From NCBI RefSeq assembly GCF_026626635.1, contig NZ_JAPNKA010000001.1, positions 13,518,001-13,582,000 on the forward strand: a stretch of DNA of 64,000 nucleotides, in the 5' to 3' direction. Of the stretch, positions 39,531 through 47,863 are shown one piece after another. The notes below the pieces were generated by a model, which saw only the letters and a program-made list of their open reading frames with translations, was not told the DNA's origin and searched no databases. Within the stretch, counting starts at the first letter, position 1. Every line of letters begins with the position of its first letter. The stretch is from Archangium lansingense (GTDB lineage Bacteria; Myxococcota; Myxococcia; Myxococcales; Myxococcaceae). The translations under genes were made by a program, and so were the position numbers.

Positions 39531-40700
39531 ATGTCCCATCCTGCTCCCGCACTCGCTCCCCCGGCGGCCCCCTCCGCATCGACCGTCCGCTTCGACGGCC
39601 TGTGGCTGTTCTCCCCGCGGGTGGACGTGAGCCTGCTGCTGGTGCCAGCGCTGCTGACGCTCTTCTCGGTGTGGCTGGCGGGCACCACGGGCGAGGGGGT
39701 GGACGGGTACTCGCGGGCCCTCGGGCGGTGGGCCTCACAGTACGTGCTCTTCAATGGCACGCACGTCATCCTCACCTTCCTGCTGGTGGGAGTACGGCGC
39801 GAGCTGCTGCACACCACGCCCACACAGGCGAGGCTGCTGGTGGGGGGCTCAGCGGCGGTGTTCGCGCTGTGCTTCGCGCTGCTCTGGTACGCGGGCGAGC
39901 AGGCGCCGCAGCTCAACCTGCTGCTGTCCGCGGGCATCCACCTGCTGGCGGCGCACCACACGCTGTCGCAGGTGAAGGGACTCTGGGCGCTGCACGGGCT
40001 GAAGGCGCGGGTGGCCGGAGTCCCCTCGCTCTCGGAGGCCGAGCGCCGGCTGCAGCGGGTATTCGTGCCACTGGCGCTGGTGTTGATGATGGTGCGCACG
40101 CTGGCGGTGCCAATGACAAGCAGGGCCGGAGACTTCCCGCTGGTGAACGTGGGGCAGGCGGAGGGAGGGGCGCTGCCGTACAGCACCACGTGGGTGCTGC
40201 TGGCGGTCTGGGCGGTGTTCGCGGGACTGCTGGTAGCGGCACTGCGAGGACAGTCAGGGACAAGCGGCCCGAGGCGGCTGTACGTGCTGGGTCACGCGGT
40301 GGTGGTAGCGGTGTACCTGGCGTGGCCGGCGTGGGGAGTGGTGCTGAGCGCGGGCATCCACGGACTGGAGTACTTCTTCCTGACGGGGCGGATGCTGGAG
40401 CCCACGGCGAGGGAGGCGGAGTCGAAGCTGCGAGGGGGAGCGGTATGGGCGGCGATGGTGGGGGTGATGCTGCCGCTCATCATTGTAGGCGTGGCACAGA
40501 GTCCCTTCGTGCCACTGGTGGACGCGGGCACGGGAGGGGCGGCGACGGACTTCCTGCTGCGCCAGGAGCCGTTGTGGACGCTGGGGGTGACGGTGACGAA
40601 CGCGATCGTGCTGGCGCACTACTTCGCGGACGCATTTCTCTACCGCTTCCGTATCCAGAAGGTGCGCGAGGTGACGTTGGGAAGACTGGGCCTCGCCTAG
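39531..40700 (+). CDS. Polytopic membrane protein of unknown function
   Basis: A 389-residue protein with about eight to nine hydrophobic helices (for example DVSLLLVPALLTLFSVWLAG, YVLFNGTHVILTFLLVGV, LLVGGSAAVFALCFALLWY, TWVLLAVWAVFAGLLVAAL). His residues fall in membrane segments (NGTHV, SAGIHLLAAHHTLSQ, SAGIHGLEYFF, LAHYFADAFLYRFR), a pattern that could bind a metal or heme. The His pattern is repeated across the two halves, suggesting an internal duplication. No family is recognised with confidence. Confidence 0.78.
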   Translation: MSHPAPALAPPAAPSASTVRFDGLWLFSPRVDVSLLLVPALLTLFSVWLAGTTGEGVDGYSRALGRWASQYVLFNGTHVILTFLLVGVRRELLHTTPTQARLLVGGSAAVFALCFALLWYAGEQAPQLNLLLSAGIHLLAAHHTLSQVKGLWALHGLKARVAGVPSLSEAERRLQRVFVPLALVLMMVRTLAVPMTSRAGDFPLVNVGQAEGGALPYSTTWVLLAVWAVFAGLLVAALRGQSGTSGPRRLYVLGHAVVVAVYLAWPAWGVVLSAGIHGLEYFFLTGRMLEPTAREAESKLRGGAVWAAMVGVMLPLIIVGVAQSPFVPLVDAGTGGAATDFLLRQEPLWTLGVTVTNAIVLAHYFADAFLYRFRIQKVREVTLGRLGLA

Positions 40701-40716
40701 AGTGACCGTGGCAATC

Positions 40717-40750
40717 CCCTCTCCCTTTGGGAGAGGGTTAGGGTGAGGGT
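40717..40750 (+). repeat. REP-like hairpin element, copy G
   Basis: CCCTCTCCC-TTT-GGGAGAGGG then TTAGGGTGAGGGT, 17 bp after the stop of the membrane-protein gene. Confidence 0.9.
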
Positions 40751-40777
40751 CTGCCCCATCCACGAAGAGGAGCCCTC

Positions 40778-41149
40778 ATGCGCATCGCCGCGATCCTCAC
40801 CCTGTCCGCCGTGCTGTCCGCCTGTAGCAATCCCGACGAGACCTTCTGCACGCTGGAGGCACGCGCCTCGGTGCAGGTGAGTGTGGTGGACACGAAGGGC
40901 AATCCGCAGAGGGACGCCCGCGTCACCTTCACGCTGGACGGAGGCGCTGAGCAGCAGGCGCTGTGCAACGGCAGCGAGCAGGCGCAGGGCAACTGCGACA
41001 CGTGGGTGACGGGCTACGAACAGCCGGGCGACTACGTCATCACTGCCACGAGCGCGGACGGCCAGCGCACCGCGCGGCAATCAGTCTCGGTGACCGAGGA
41101 CGAGTGCCACGTGCAGACGCAGACCGTGACGCTCAAGCTGCCAGACTGA
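40778..41149 (+). CDS. Small lipoprotein with Ig-like/carboxypeptidase-regulatory fold
   Basis: A 123-residue lipoprotein (signal ending VLSAC, Cys16). The mature part (VQVSVVDTKGNPQRDARVTF, then CDTWVTGYEQPGDYVITATS and VSVTEDECHVQTQTVTLKL) has the strand pattern of a carboxypeptidase-regulatory or Big-1-like beta-sandwich, with four Cys that could form two disulphides. It is followed by a broken phosphoesterase fragment. No partner suggests a function. Confidence 0.82.
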   Translation: MRIAAILTLSAVLSACSNPDETFCTLEARASVQVSVVDTKGNPQRDARVTFTLDGGAEQQALCNGSEQAQGNCDTWVTGYEQPGDYVITATSADGQRTARQSVSVTEDECHVQTQTVTLKLPD

Positions 41150-41201
41150 GCCGCCAACAAGGCAGCGTCACGAGAGGCTTCAATCCGTGTCCAGTAGGTA
41201 G

Positions 41202-41444
41202 AAGCGCTTTGCGCCACAGACGCCCGAGGGCGTGGCGAATGCCGAGCGGGGCCTGCGGCAGTTCGTGGTGGGGAGGGGAGGAATGAGTCTCTACGTCTTC
41301 GGTCCGACGCTGCCGAACAGCGAGGTGCGCAAGGCAGGCACGTTCGGGTTGATGAAGCTGACGCTGGAGGACGGCGCGTACACGTGGGAGTTCCTCCCGG
41401 TGGAAGGAGGAGTCCTGGACCAGGGCCGGGGCACCTGCCACTGA
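41202..41444 (+). pseudogene. C-terminal fragment of a secreted metallophosphoesterase
   Basis: Eighty codons, starting after an in-frame TAG, read FAPQTPEGVANAERGLRQF, then VVGRGGMSLYVFG, NSEVRKAGTFGLMKLTL and YTWEFLPVEGGVLDQGRGTC. This is the conserved C-terminal tail of secreted alkaline-phosphatase-like metallophosphoesterases (GIRQFVVGTGG, NSEVR, YTWEF...). The metal-binding catalytic domain is completely absent and nothing like it lies upstream. It is a relic of a deleted gene. Confidence 0.75.
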
Positions 41445-41502
41445 CCTGGGGCTGCGGGAGCAGGGTCGGACGAAGTAGCCTGTGACACCGAGGTGACGCA
41501 GC

Positions 41503-44115
41503 GTGTCTCACGTCCGGTTGATCTGCATCCTGCGCGAGCCCGAGGGGCTCATGGCGCTCGCCCTGTCGGAGAAGGGGGAGGACGCCGGACTGCTGCGATT
41601 GCCCCTGCACACCCTCTCCGAGAACGAGGTACCCGGACGTACCGCCCTCCTGGGCGCATGGGAGAGCCTGGCCCGAGCCCGAGGGGCAACCGCCGAGACA
41701 CTCACGCGCGTGCTCCAGGTGCTCCTGACCACCGAGCCTGGAGATGGAACACCGCCGCCGGGATTGGAGCACCCGTGGCTGGAGCCTCCGCCGGCCCCTC
41801 ACCGGAGGACGGCGGCCCACCCGCGCGGCTACCGAGGCACCCTCCATCAGCCGCCGAAACGTCCGCAGCCCGAGGCGCTCGATGTCCGTCCCCACCTCCT
41901 TCACCGCCGGACCCTGGGAGCCCTGCTCGAGCCGCTGCGACCCCACGTGACGGAGGCCGTCCGTCAGCTCGAGGAGGAGGGGTACTCGCGGGAGCGGCTG
42001 GAACGAGTGGCCGTGGCGCTGGCCTCCCCCGCCCGGGCCGACGTGGCTTTGGCCTATCACCATGGCCTGCTCGACACCCGCGGAGCCGAGCTGCCCGCCA
42101 GCTTCATCCGGCTCGGAGCCCTCTTGAGCCGAGGCCCGGAGCGCGGCTTCAGCCGATTGCTGGCCCTGCGCGGGAGGCTGGCGATCGACACCGACCCGGC
42201 GGTGCTGACAGCGGCGGCACGGCTGCTGCTCCGCTGGGGCCCGGAGCAGGGGCTGCCTTGGTTGGAGGTAGCCGCACAACTTGGGCCGGAGACGCAGGTG
42301 GAGCTGCTCACGGAGCTGGTGAAGCCAGGCGTGACCCCGTTCAGCGCGGACCGGTATGACCTCCAGTTCGAGGCCTTTGCTACCCGGAGAGCCTCGTGGC
42401 GATGGGACTACCTGCGGGGCCTCGGGGCGGGCCTCCCCAGTGACTACCTGCTGAGCGGCTTCCGCCTGCTGGCCGCACACGGCCTGGATGCCTCGTTGAG
42501 CATGCATCTGCCCTCAGCGGCGGGCCCGGTGCCAGAGGAGTGCCTCGATGCACTCTTCGTCCACCTGTTGCCGGAGACCCGCGGGCACTGGGCGCTCCCC
42601 TCACTGTGGTCGCTGTGTGGGGAGCTGCCGGGCTTCGCCGAGCTCCTCACCTCCGTGCCCTGGATGAGCCTGACGCCAGAGGCCGCCTACGCGCTGGTGA
42701 CGCTGCTGAGCACGCTGGGCTGGTACAGCCTGGAGGGGCGCCCGGAGCGCCTGCGCTGGTGGAGCATGGCGCGCCGCCTCCTGCCCGCGCTGCTCGAACA
42801 GCTGAGCCGCACGCCGGCCAGCCATCAGCGGCGGTGCGTCGAGATGATGTGCCGCCTGGTAGCGAATGGGGAGAGCCCATGGGAGGTGTCCTCGTACCTG
42901 GTGCCCACCAGCCTGGCCCTGGCGGGGCGCGTGTGCAGGCCGCCCTTCTCCGGGGACAACCGGCTGGCCTACGTGCTCGAAGCCCTGGTGAAACACCCGG
43001 ACCCACGAGTCCGAGAGCGGCTCCTGGCGGCACCCGAGCGCAGCTTCCTGCGCTTCGACGAGTGCTGTGCTCGGGAAGACCTGGCCACCCTGGCGGGGAA
43101 GGGAATGGAGTGGCTGGTGGAGCACGACGTGGGCCTGGTGCTCGACGCCTTCGAGTCCTGTCCCGAGACGCTCGCGAGGACGGCGCGGCTGCTGGGAACA
43201 CTGTGGAGACATGAGGCCCTGCCGCTGCTGGCGGAGTTCGCCCGGCACCCGCTGGTGCGCGAGGATCCCTTCCAACTGCCTCCCGAGCAGCTGGCCGTCC
43301 TGCTGCGAGAGCATTGCGTGGGGGGAGTGGAGAGCCCGCTGCCAAGAAAGGCGAGGCTCGCGCTGGAGGAGGGACGAGAGCTGCCTCCGGGACAGTGGGC
43401 GAGGGCACTGCGCGTCGCCTCGACACAACGGACACGGCTGCGGCTCCAGGTGCTCGCCCGGAGGGTGCTGGAGCGGCTGCGAGGCAGGATGCAGGCCGAC
43501 ACGAAGGATGAACGCGTCCGACACGCCTTGCAGATGGCGAACCTCGTCCACGACAACCGGCGAGCGCTGCGCCGGCTGTTGGCGCGCTACTTCGAAGGGG
43601 AGAGGGACTTCATCGAGCATCACCCTGTCTCAAGGGCCTGGTTCGCGCGGCACCCCCGGGTCGAGCGGGAGAGTTGGCTGAAGGGAGTAGTGCTGCGCCG
43701 CGAGGTGCCGGGACTGGGCGAGGTGACACTGTCACTCGAGCAGGACGCGCTGGAGGCGCTGCGGCTGGGGACGCACGTGGGAAGCTGCCTGGGCCTCAAT
43801 GGCATCTGTGATTACTCAGCGGCGGCGGTGGTGCTCGACATCAACAAGCGAGTCCTCTACGCGAGGGATTCCCGGGGGCGAGTGGTTGCGCGGCAGTTGC
43901 TCGCCATCTCCGACGACGACAAGCTGGTGCCCTTCAAGGTGTACCCGGAGTCGTGCCCGCAGGCGCTGCAGTCGGTCTTCCTCGACTATGACCTGGCGTT
44001 CGCCGAGACGCTGGGGCTGCCACTGTCCGATGGGCCCGAGGAGCCGGAAGTAGAGAACGTGCTGTCCTCGTGCTTCTGGCACGACGGAGCGTGGGAGCTC
44101 GGAGCACCGGGCTGA
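41503..44115 (+). CDS. Large helical-repeat protein with a conserved-looking C-terminal domain
   Basis: An 870-residue soluble protein. Most of it (about 130-730) is alpha-helical with Leu/Ala-rich repeats such as ERGFSRLLALRGRLAID and EALPLLAEFARHPLVRED, resembling HEAT/ARM-type repeats. The last 110 residues are a distinct alpha/beta domain: LRLGTHVGSCLGLNGICDYS, AAVVLDINKRVLYARDSRG, VVARQLLAISDDDKLVPFKV. Its Cys-containing first motif and VVAR strand recall the PcfJ-like family seen in mobile elements, but this is not certain. The GTG start (41503) follows GAGGTGACG. The N-terminal 90 residues precede a Pro-rich insert. Function unknown. Confidence 0.75.
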   Translation: MSHVRLICILREPEGLMALALSEKGEDAGLLRLPLHTLSENEVPGRTALLGAWESLARARGATAETLTRVLQVLLTTEPGDGTPPPGLEHPWLEPPPAPHRRTAAHPRGYRGTLHQPPKRPQPEALDVRPHLLHRRTLGALLEPLRPHVTEAVRQLEEEGYSRERLERVAVALASPARADVALAYHHGLLDTRGAELPASFIRLGALLSRGPERGFSRLLALRGRLAIDTDPAVLTAAARLLLRWGPEQGLPWLEVAAQLGPETQVELLTELVKPGVTPFSADRYDLQFEAFATRRASWRWDYLRGLGAGLPSDYLLSGFRLLAAHGLDASLSMHLPSAAGPVPEECLDALFVHLLPETRGHWALPSLWSLCGELPGFAELLTSVPWMSLTPEAAYALVTLLSTLGWYSLEGRPERLRWWSMARRLLPALLEQLSRTPASHQRRCVEMMCRLVANGESPWEVSSYLVPTSLALAGRVCRPPFSGDNRLAYVLEALVKHPDPRVRERLLAAPERSFLRFDECCAREDLATLAGKGMEWLVEHDVGLVLDAFESCPETLARTARLLGTLWRHEALPLLAEFARHPLVREDPFQLPPEQLAVLLREHCVGGVESPLPRKARLALEEGRELPPGQWARALRVASTQRTRLRLQVLARRVLERLRGRMQADTKDERVRHALQMANLVHDNRRALRRLLARYFEGERDFIEHHPVSRAWFARHPRVERESWLKGVVLRREVPGLGEVTLSLEQDALEALRLGTHVGSCLGLNGICDYSAAAVVLDINKRVLYARDSRGRVVARQLLAISDDDKLVPFKVYPESCPQALQSVFLDYDLAFAETLGLPLSDGPEEPEVENVLSSCFWHDGAWELGAPG

Positions 44116-44238
44116 GCCGGAACGAGCGTGCTAGACATGCAGGCATGGGTAGCGGTGGACGCCACGTGGGCGGCATCACGATTCCGCCCAGTGGAGGACT
44201 GACCCAATCATCCGTGGCCCCAATATCCCCCCAACATC

Positions 44239-44272
44239 CCCTCGCCCTGCGGGAGAGGGACGGGGTGAGGGT
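44239..44272 (+). repeat. REP-like hairpin element, copy H
   Basis: CCCTCGCCC-TGC-GGGAGAGGG (one mismatch) then ACGGGGTGAGGGT. First of a tandem pair. Confidence 0.85.
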
Positions 44273-44292
44273 GTATCGGTTCCCAGGTTAAA

Positions 44293-44330
44293 CCCTCTCC
44301 CTCCGGGAGAGGGACGGGGTGAGGGTATAC
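44293..44330 (+). repeat. REP-like hairpin element, copy I
   Basis: CCCTCTCCC-TCC-GGGAGAGGG then ACGGGGTGAGGGTATAC. Second of a tandem pair; it shares the ACGGGG variant with copy H, so the two may come from a local duplication. Confidence 0.9.
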
Positions 44331-44388
44331 GCCCCAAGAGTTGCAGCTACCATAATGGACGGTATGTTTAAAGCCGCCTCCGGGATGT

Positions 44389-44411
44389 CCAGGTTTTCAT
44401 CCAAAACCTGG
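44389..44411. other. Perfect 9-bp hairpin
   Basis: CCAGGTTTT and AAAACCTGG flank the 5-base loop CATCC. The A/T-rich inner stem and the GC-rich outer end differ from the REP family. No T-tract follows, so it is not a standard terminator; it may be a regulator site. Confidence 0.4.
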
Positions 44412-44563
44412 CATTTCACGTTCGGCGGATTCCAACGAACCGGGCGCAGGCCGGCGTGTCCTCTAGATGTCTGGGTGAGGTGCCTGGCGAGGGGGTGGGG
44501 TTGGAGCTTCGCTGACGATGACTACCCTGGCCTCCCCCCCTGATTCACACCGGGAGCCTCATC

Positions 44564-45829
44564 GTGAATGAAGCCTCGTCGCGCGCGCCCCAGGGAGGGC
44601 GCCTCCTCACCGTGCTGTTGCTGAGTACCCTGCTGTCCGCTCCATCGGCGCGCGCTGCGGAAGGCGCTACCACGCTAGAAGACAACCGCCGCATCACCGA
44701 GGGCTACATCCAGCTCGCGAATGCCTTCCAGGCGCTGCTGGACCCAGACTTCCAGCCTGGAGGTACGAGCGGAGTACGCCCCAACTGGTTCGCCTTCGCA
44801 CCCCACGCCTCACAGGCTGCGGGCAAGGGCATGCTCAGCGCGGGGCTCGCAAGGCGTGTTCTCGACGCGGCCCGGGGACGGCCCTCGCTGTCCGTCCTGG
44901 AGGCACTCGAGCGGGTGGGCCTCACGGGGACGCTGCGGCTGTCGGTGGAACAGCTCTCCCTGGAGCTGCTGGTGCAGGGGCTGCCGACCGACGTGGCCGC
45001 GACGCTCGGCGCACTCACCACGGGGATGAATGGCGAGGCACTGGCGGATCCACGCACGCTCACCACCACCGCGTCGCGCCTCGCGGCGCTGTACTGGAGC
45101 GCACCGGGGATGCTGCCGCTGGACAAGGCGGAGGCGGTGGTGCGGACGCTGGAGCGCACGCTGCATGGGGGCAACGTGGCCATCTTCGCGGACATTGGCG
45201 GCGCTGCGAACGCGTACCTGGAGTGGCGCCAGGGAACCGGAGAGATGGAACCCGAGCGCGTGCTGACACAGTTCGCGCTGGCCGGGGCGAGGCCCGAGGA
45301 GACGCGACTCGCCTACGACTACGCGCGGGCGCACGCTCACGACACACCGAGGCCACACGCCTTCGACGAGCTCTTCCCGGGGATGGAGGGAAGGAGCTTG
45401 GTGGTGGCGGCCTTCGCGCTGTACGAGCGGGCGAGGCTCACAAACGGGAGCACGGAGCGCGAGGCACTCATCGCGATAGCCAACAACTACCTGGCCTGGA
45501 GGGAGCAGCACGACGCGGTGCAGGGAGCCTTCACATCGGCCGAAGCGCACGCGGACGAGGTGTCACGCCCGGAGGTGATGAGGACAATGACACCGATGCT
45601 GGTGGTGCACTTCGGTACGCTGAAGTGGTCGCTGGCGGATTACGCGTATGCCCATGAGGACCGGGACGGCAACCCCATCACCGCGCCGCCGACGGAGTAC
45701 GGCTGGGCGACGTTCTGGGACCGGTGGCCGCCGATCCTCGACTCCTTCGAGAAGGGCTACGGAGAGCCCGCGGCGCTGTGGGTGATGCCGGAGCCGCTGG
45801 AGGATCCGACCCTGTTCTCCAACCCGTGA
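44564..45829 (+). CDS. Exported protein of unknown function
   Basis: A 421-residue protein with a signal peptide (LLTVLLLSTLLSAPSARA). The mature part is largely helical (ITEGYIQLANAFQALLDPDF, LSVLEALERVGLTGTLRLSV, NVAIFADIGGAANAYLEWRQ) and is rich in acidic residues and His in the region HAHDTPRPHAFDELFPGMEG, with DEVSRPEV and a final YGWATFWDRWPPILDSFEKG. A GGGAG sequence precedes the GTG start. No family is recognised. It is convergent with the Imm11 gene, with only 13 bp between the ends. Confidence 0.78.
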   Translation: MNEASSRAPQGGRLLTVLLLSTLLSAPSARAAEGATTLEDNRRITEGYIQLANAFQALLDPDFQPGGTSGVRPNWFAFAPHASQAAGKGMLSAGLARRVLDAARGRPSLSVLEALERVGLTGTLRLSVEQLSLELLVQGLPTDVAATLGALTTGMNGEALADPRTLTTTASRLAALYWSAPGMLPLDKAEAVVRTLERTLHGGNVAIFADIGGAANAYLEWRQGTGEMEPERVLTQFALAGARPEETRLAYDYARAHAHDTPRPHAFDELFPGMEGRSLVVAAFALYERARLTNGSTEREALIAIANNYLAWREQHDAVQGAFTSAEAHADEVSRPEVMRTMTPMLVVHFGTLKWSLADYAYAHEDRDGNPITAPPTEYGWATFWDRWPPILDSFEKGYGEPAALWVMPEPLEDPTLFSNP

Positions 45830-45842
45830 GCACGCCGGACGT

Positions 45843-46418
45843 TCAGACCTCGATGAACCTGGGGCCGATCAAACCCTCTTCCTCGATGGCCCGCTTGACG
45901 CGCTCGGAGACGATGAGGGGCACCAGCCAGCCCCAGGGGCGGAAGATGCTGGTATCCCCTATCTTCTCGGGGTCCACCTTCAGCCCGGAGACGTGTCGGT
46001 AGTGGCCCACTCTCTCGGGCTCTCCGTCCTCGGGACCCCAGAATGAGAACTCTTCGCATCGAGCCTCATCGACGCACTTGATGATGCGGAGGGTGTTGAG
46101 GACGAAGTAGGGCTCGGGGTGTTCTTCTACCCGTGCCGGGATGAACTGGACTTCGTCTTGGATGCCCAACCGCTCACAGAGGGAAACGAAACGCTCGTTG
46201 ACGACAACGAAGTTGAGGCCAGTCTGGCTGAAGTCGAGTGCACGTCCCGGCCGGTACAAGGGGACGACGAGAGGCTTTTCCCATTTGAGAATCTTCGCCT
46301 GCAGGAATTGCCAGGGGAAGATATCCTCTCCCTGTCCATCCATCGGGCTTTCCAAATACCAGCGCCCTGCGATGTGCACGTTATCCGTCAGGCGGAAGTA
46401 TCTGGCTTGAGGGCTCAT
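45843..46418 (-). CDS. Imm11-type immunity protein for the AHH nuclease
   Basis: A 191-residue cytosolic protein of the Imm11 (MXAN_0049) family, with RYFRL-TDNVHIAGRWYLESP at the N-terminus, VPLYRPGRALDF in the middle and FRPWGWLVPLIVSERVKRAI at the C-terminus. Its ATG overlaps the stop of the AHH nuclease gene (ATGA), so it is made in step with the toxin and should neutralise it. It is homologous over the whole length to the orphan copy at 11116-11679. No signal peptide, as expected for a protein that protects the cytoplasm. Confidence 0.9.
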   Translation of the reverse strand: MSPQARYFRLTDNVHIAGRWYLESPMDGQGEDIFPWQFLQAKILKWEKPLVVPLYRPGRALDFSQTGLNFVVVNERFVSLCERLGIQDEVQFIPARVEEHPEPYFVLNTLRIIKCVDEARCEEFSFWGPEDGEPERVGHYRHVSGLKVDPEKIGDTSIFRPWGWLVPLIVSERVKRAIEEEGLIGPRFIEV

Positions 46419-47791
46419 GGTTTCTTTGTGAGGAGTTTGTAAAGCATCGATCCTGGCCTGCAAATGTCTCCTGCAAGCTTATCAAGCGCCTCGATGAGCT
46501 TGCGCTTGCATTCGGCCCTGGTCTGGCAGGTTGAAAACGCATCGCTCAGCCGATCATGGACCTCCTGGTGATAGGCCTCGGGATGTGGACCCTGATGACC
46601 AACGAGATAGACGATGTTCGCGGGCTCATCAAGGTGCATGCCGGCCCGCTTGAAGAACGTCTCGAACAGCGGAGTCCAGGGGCCGCCCCTGACTTCGGCT
46701 GTGTCGTTCTTGTTGGTGGCGATGTGGTGGCCCTTCGCGTCACCTTTATCTGACTCCTCGCGGCAAGCCCCTGTCGTCCGTGACACAGCTGCCGCCGCCG
46801 AGACCGCGGAGGCGGCCGTGTTCGCCGACACGCCCATGAGCAGCACCGTACCGTTCGCCACGCTCACCTGCGCGCGTGTCCCCGCCCCCACCGAGAAACC
46901 ACCCCGGGCACCGCCTCCTCCTCCCGCGAAAGCAAAACGCGGAGGCGAGAGGCGCGCCCACATTCCTCCCTTGGGTACCTCCGGTAGCCCCTTGGCCAGT
47001 TTCGCCCCCGCCACCGTTATCAACACCCGAAATCCCACTCCCCCGATTGCCCTGCCAAAGCGCTGAGCCGCCGCCTCCAACTGCTCCGGGGTCCTCGCCG
47101 CTTCTGCCTCCCGGTACAGATTCAGGCAGGCCATCCCCACGTTGTAGAGTTCCGCCGCGCTGTAGGTCATCAACAGCCCAAGGGTCACTGCGGCGGCGAA
47201 CGCCTTGGAGAAGACAGGCTCGGGCATCGCCCATGCCGTCATATAGAGCATCATGGACAGGGCCATGGAATACGCGACAGTGGGAGAGCTGAGCAGTTCC
47301 ATGGCCGCGTCGCGTACGCCGTCATCCATGTAGCGGGGCGAGAGTTTGAGTGCTCTGAACCACCGGCTGTCCTCCAGCGTGGATGGCAGCGCCATCGAGG
47401 AAGGACCGTAGAGCTCCTCGTAGCCATCGCGCACCCATCGTTCCAGAGCCGAGCGCTGCGCGTTCGCCGGTAGCCCGCACGGAGCACCCGCCAGCACCGC
47501 GCCCACCGAGAGTCTTGCCAAGTAGCAGGGCTCCGAGTGGGGCGCCCGGAATTCCGTTTCCAGGGCCGCCACGAATGCTCGCGCGTGCTCCACGGAGAAA
47601 CCCGCGAGGGAGGGGTCTGGCGGAAGACGCTTGAAGGCGAGCTCGAGTCCACGGTGGGGAGAGCTGTGGTGCTCACTCACCGTCACGGTTTCCAGCACCG
47701 CGACGCGCGGCTCCACGGTTTCAGGTGGAGCTGCCCGGATCGGGAGCGGCAACAACAACAGGCAGAGGATGAGAAAGACTTGTGAAGACAT
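46415..47791 (-). CDS. Secreted AHH-type HNH/Endo VII nuclease toxin
   Basis: A 458-residue exported protein with a signal peptide (SSQVFLILCLLLLPLPIRA) and no lipobox after it. Residues 160-260 contain long hydrophobic helices (SSPTVAYSMALSMMLYMTAW, KAFAAAVTLGLLMTYSAAELY) and residues 290-320 are Gly-rich. The C-terminal domain begins GHHIATNKND (H355, H356) and continues FKRAGMHLDEPANIVYLV, HQGPHPEAYHQEVHDRL: the AHH branch of HNH/Endonuclease VII nucleases. A Cys-x5-Cys helical tail ends the protein. It should cut nucleic acid in a target cell. The immunity gene is coupled downstream. ATG 47791 is chosen because the signal peptide starts there. Confidence 0.88.
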   Translation of the reverse strand: MSSQVFLILCLLLLPLPIRAAPPETVEPRVAVLETVTVSEHHSSPHRGLELAFKRLPPDPSLAGFSVEHARAFVAALETEFRAPHSEPCYLARLSVGAVLAGAPCGLPANAQRSALERWVRDGYEELYGPSSMALPSTLEDSRWFRALKLSPRYMDDGVRDAAMELLSSPTVAYSMALSMMLYMTAWAMPEPVFSKAFAAAVTLGLLMTYSAAELYNVGMACLNLYREAEAARTPEQLEAAAQRFGRAIGGVGFRVLITVAGAKLAKGLPEVPKGGMWARLSPPRFAFAGGGGGARGGFSVGAGTRAQVSVANGTVLLMGVSANTAASAVSAAAAVSRTTGACREESDKGDAKGHHIATNKNDTAEVRGGPWTPLFETFFKRAGMHLDEPANIVYLVGHQGPHPEAYHQEVHDRLSDAFSTCQTRAECKRKLIEALDKLAGDICRPGSMLYKLLTKKP

Positions 47792-47863
47792 GAGCGGTTC
47801 CGATCCACCTCTCGGATTGGCCAGACACGGGGGCGCCGTGCACGCCCCTCGCATGAAGCCGCC

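Larger units (their letters stand above)
44116..44563. other. 448-bp gene-free region with two REP copies and a perfect hairpin
   Basis: No gene is seen. Two REP-like copies (H and I) lie 20 bp apart in the same orientation, and a separate 9-bp perfect hairpin is at 44389-44411. The last 150 bp may hold the promoter of the GTG-start gene at 44564; no clear promoter motif is visible. Confidence 0.6.

Noticed and set aside
44389..44411. Riboswitch or terminator
   Set aside because: A simple 9-bp hairpin without a T-tract, without a conserved aptamer pattern and 150 bp from the next gene; kept only as a structural note.
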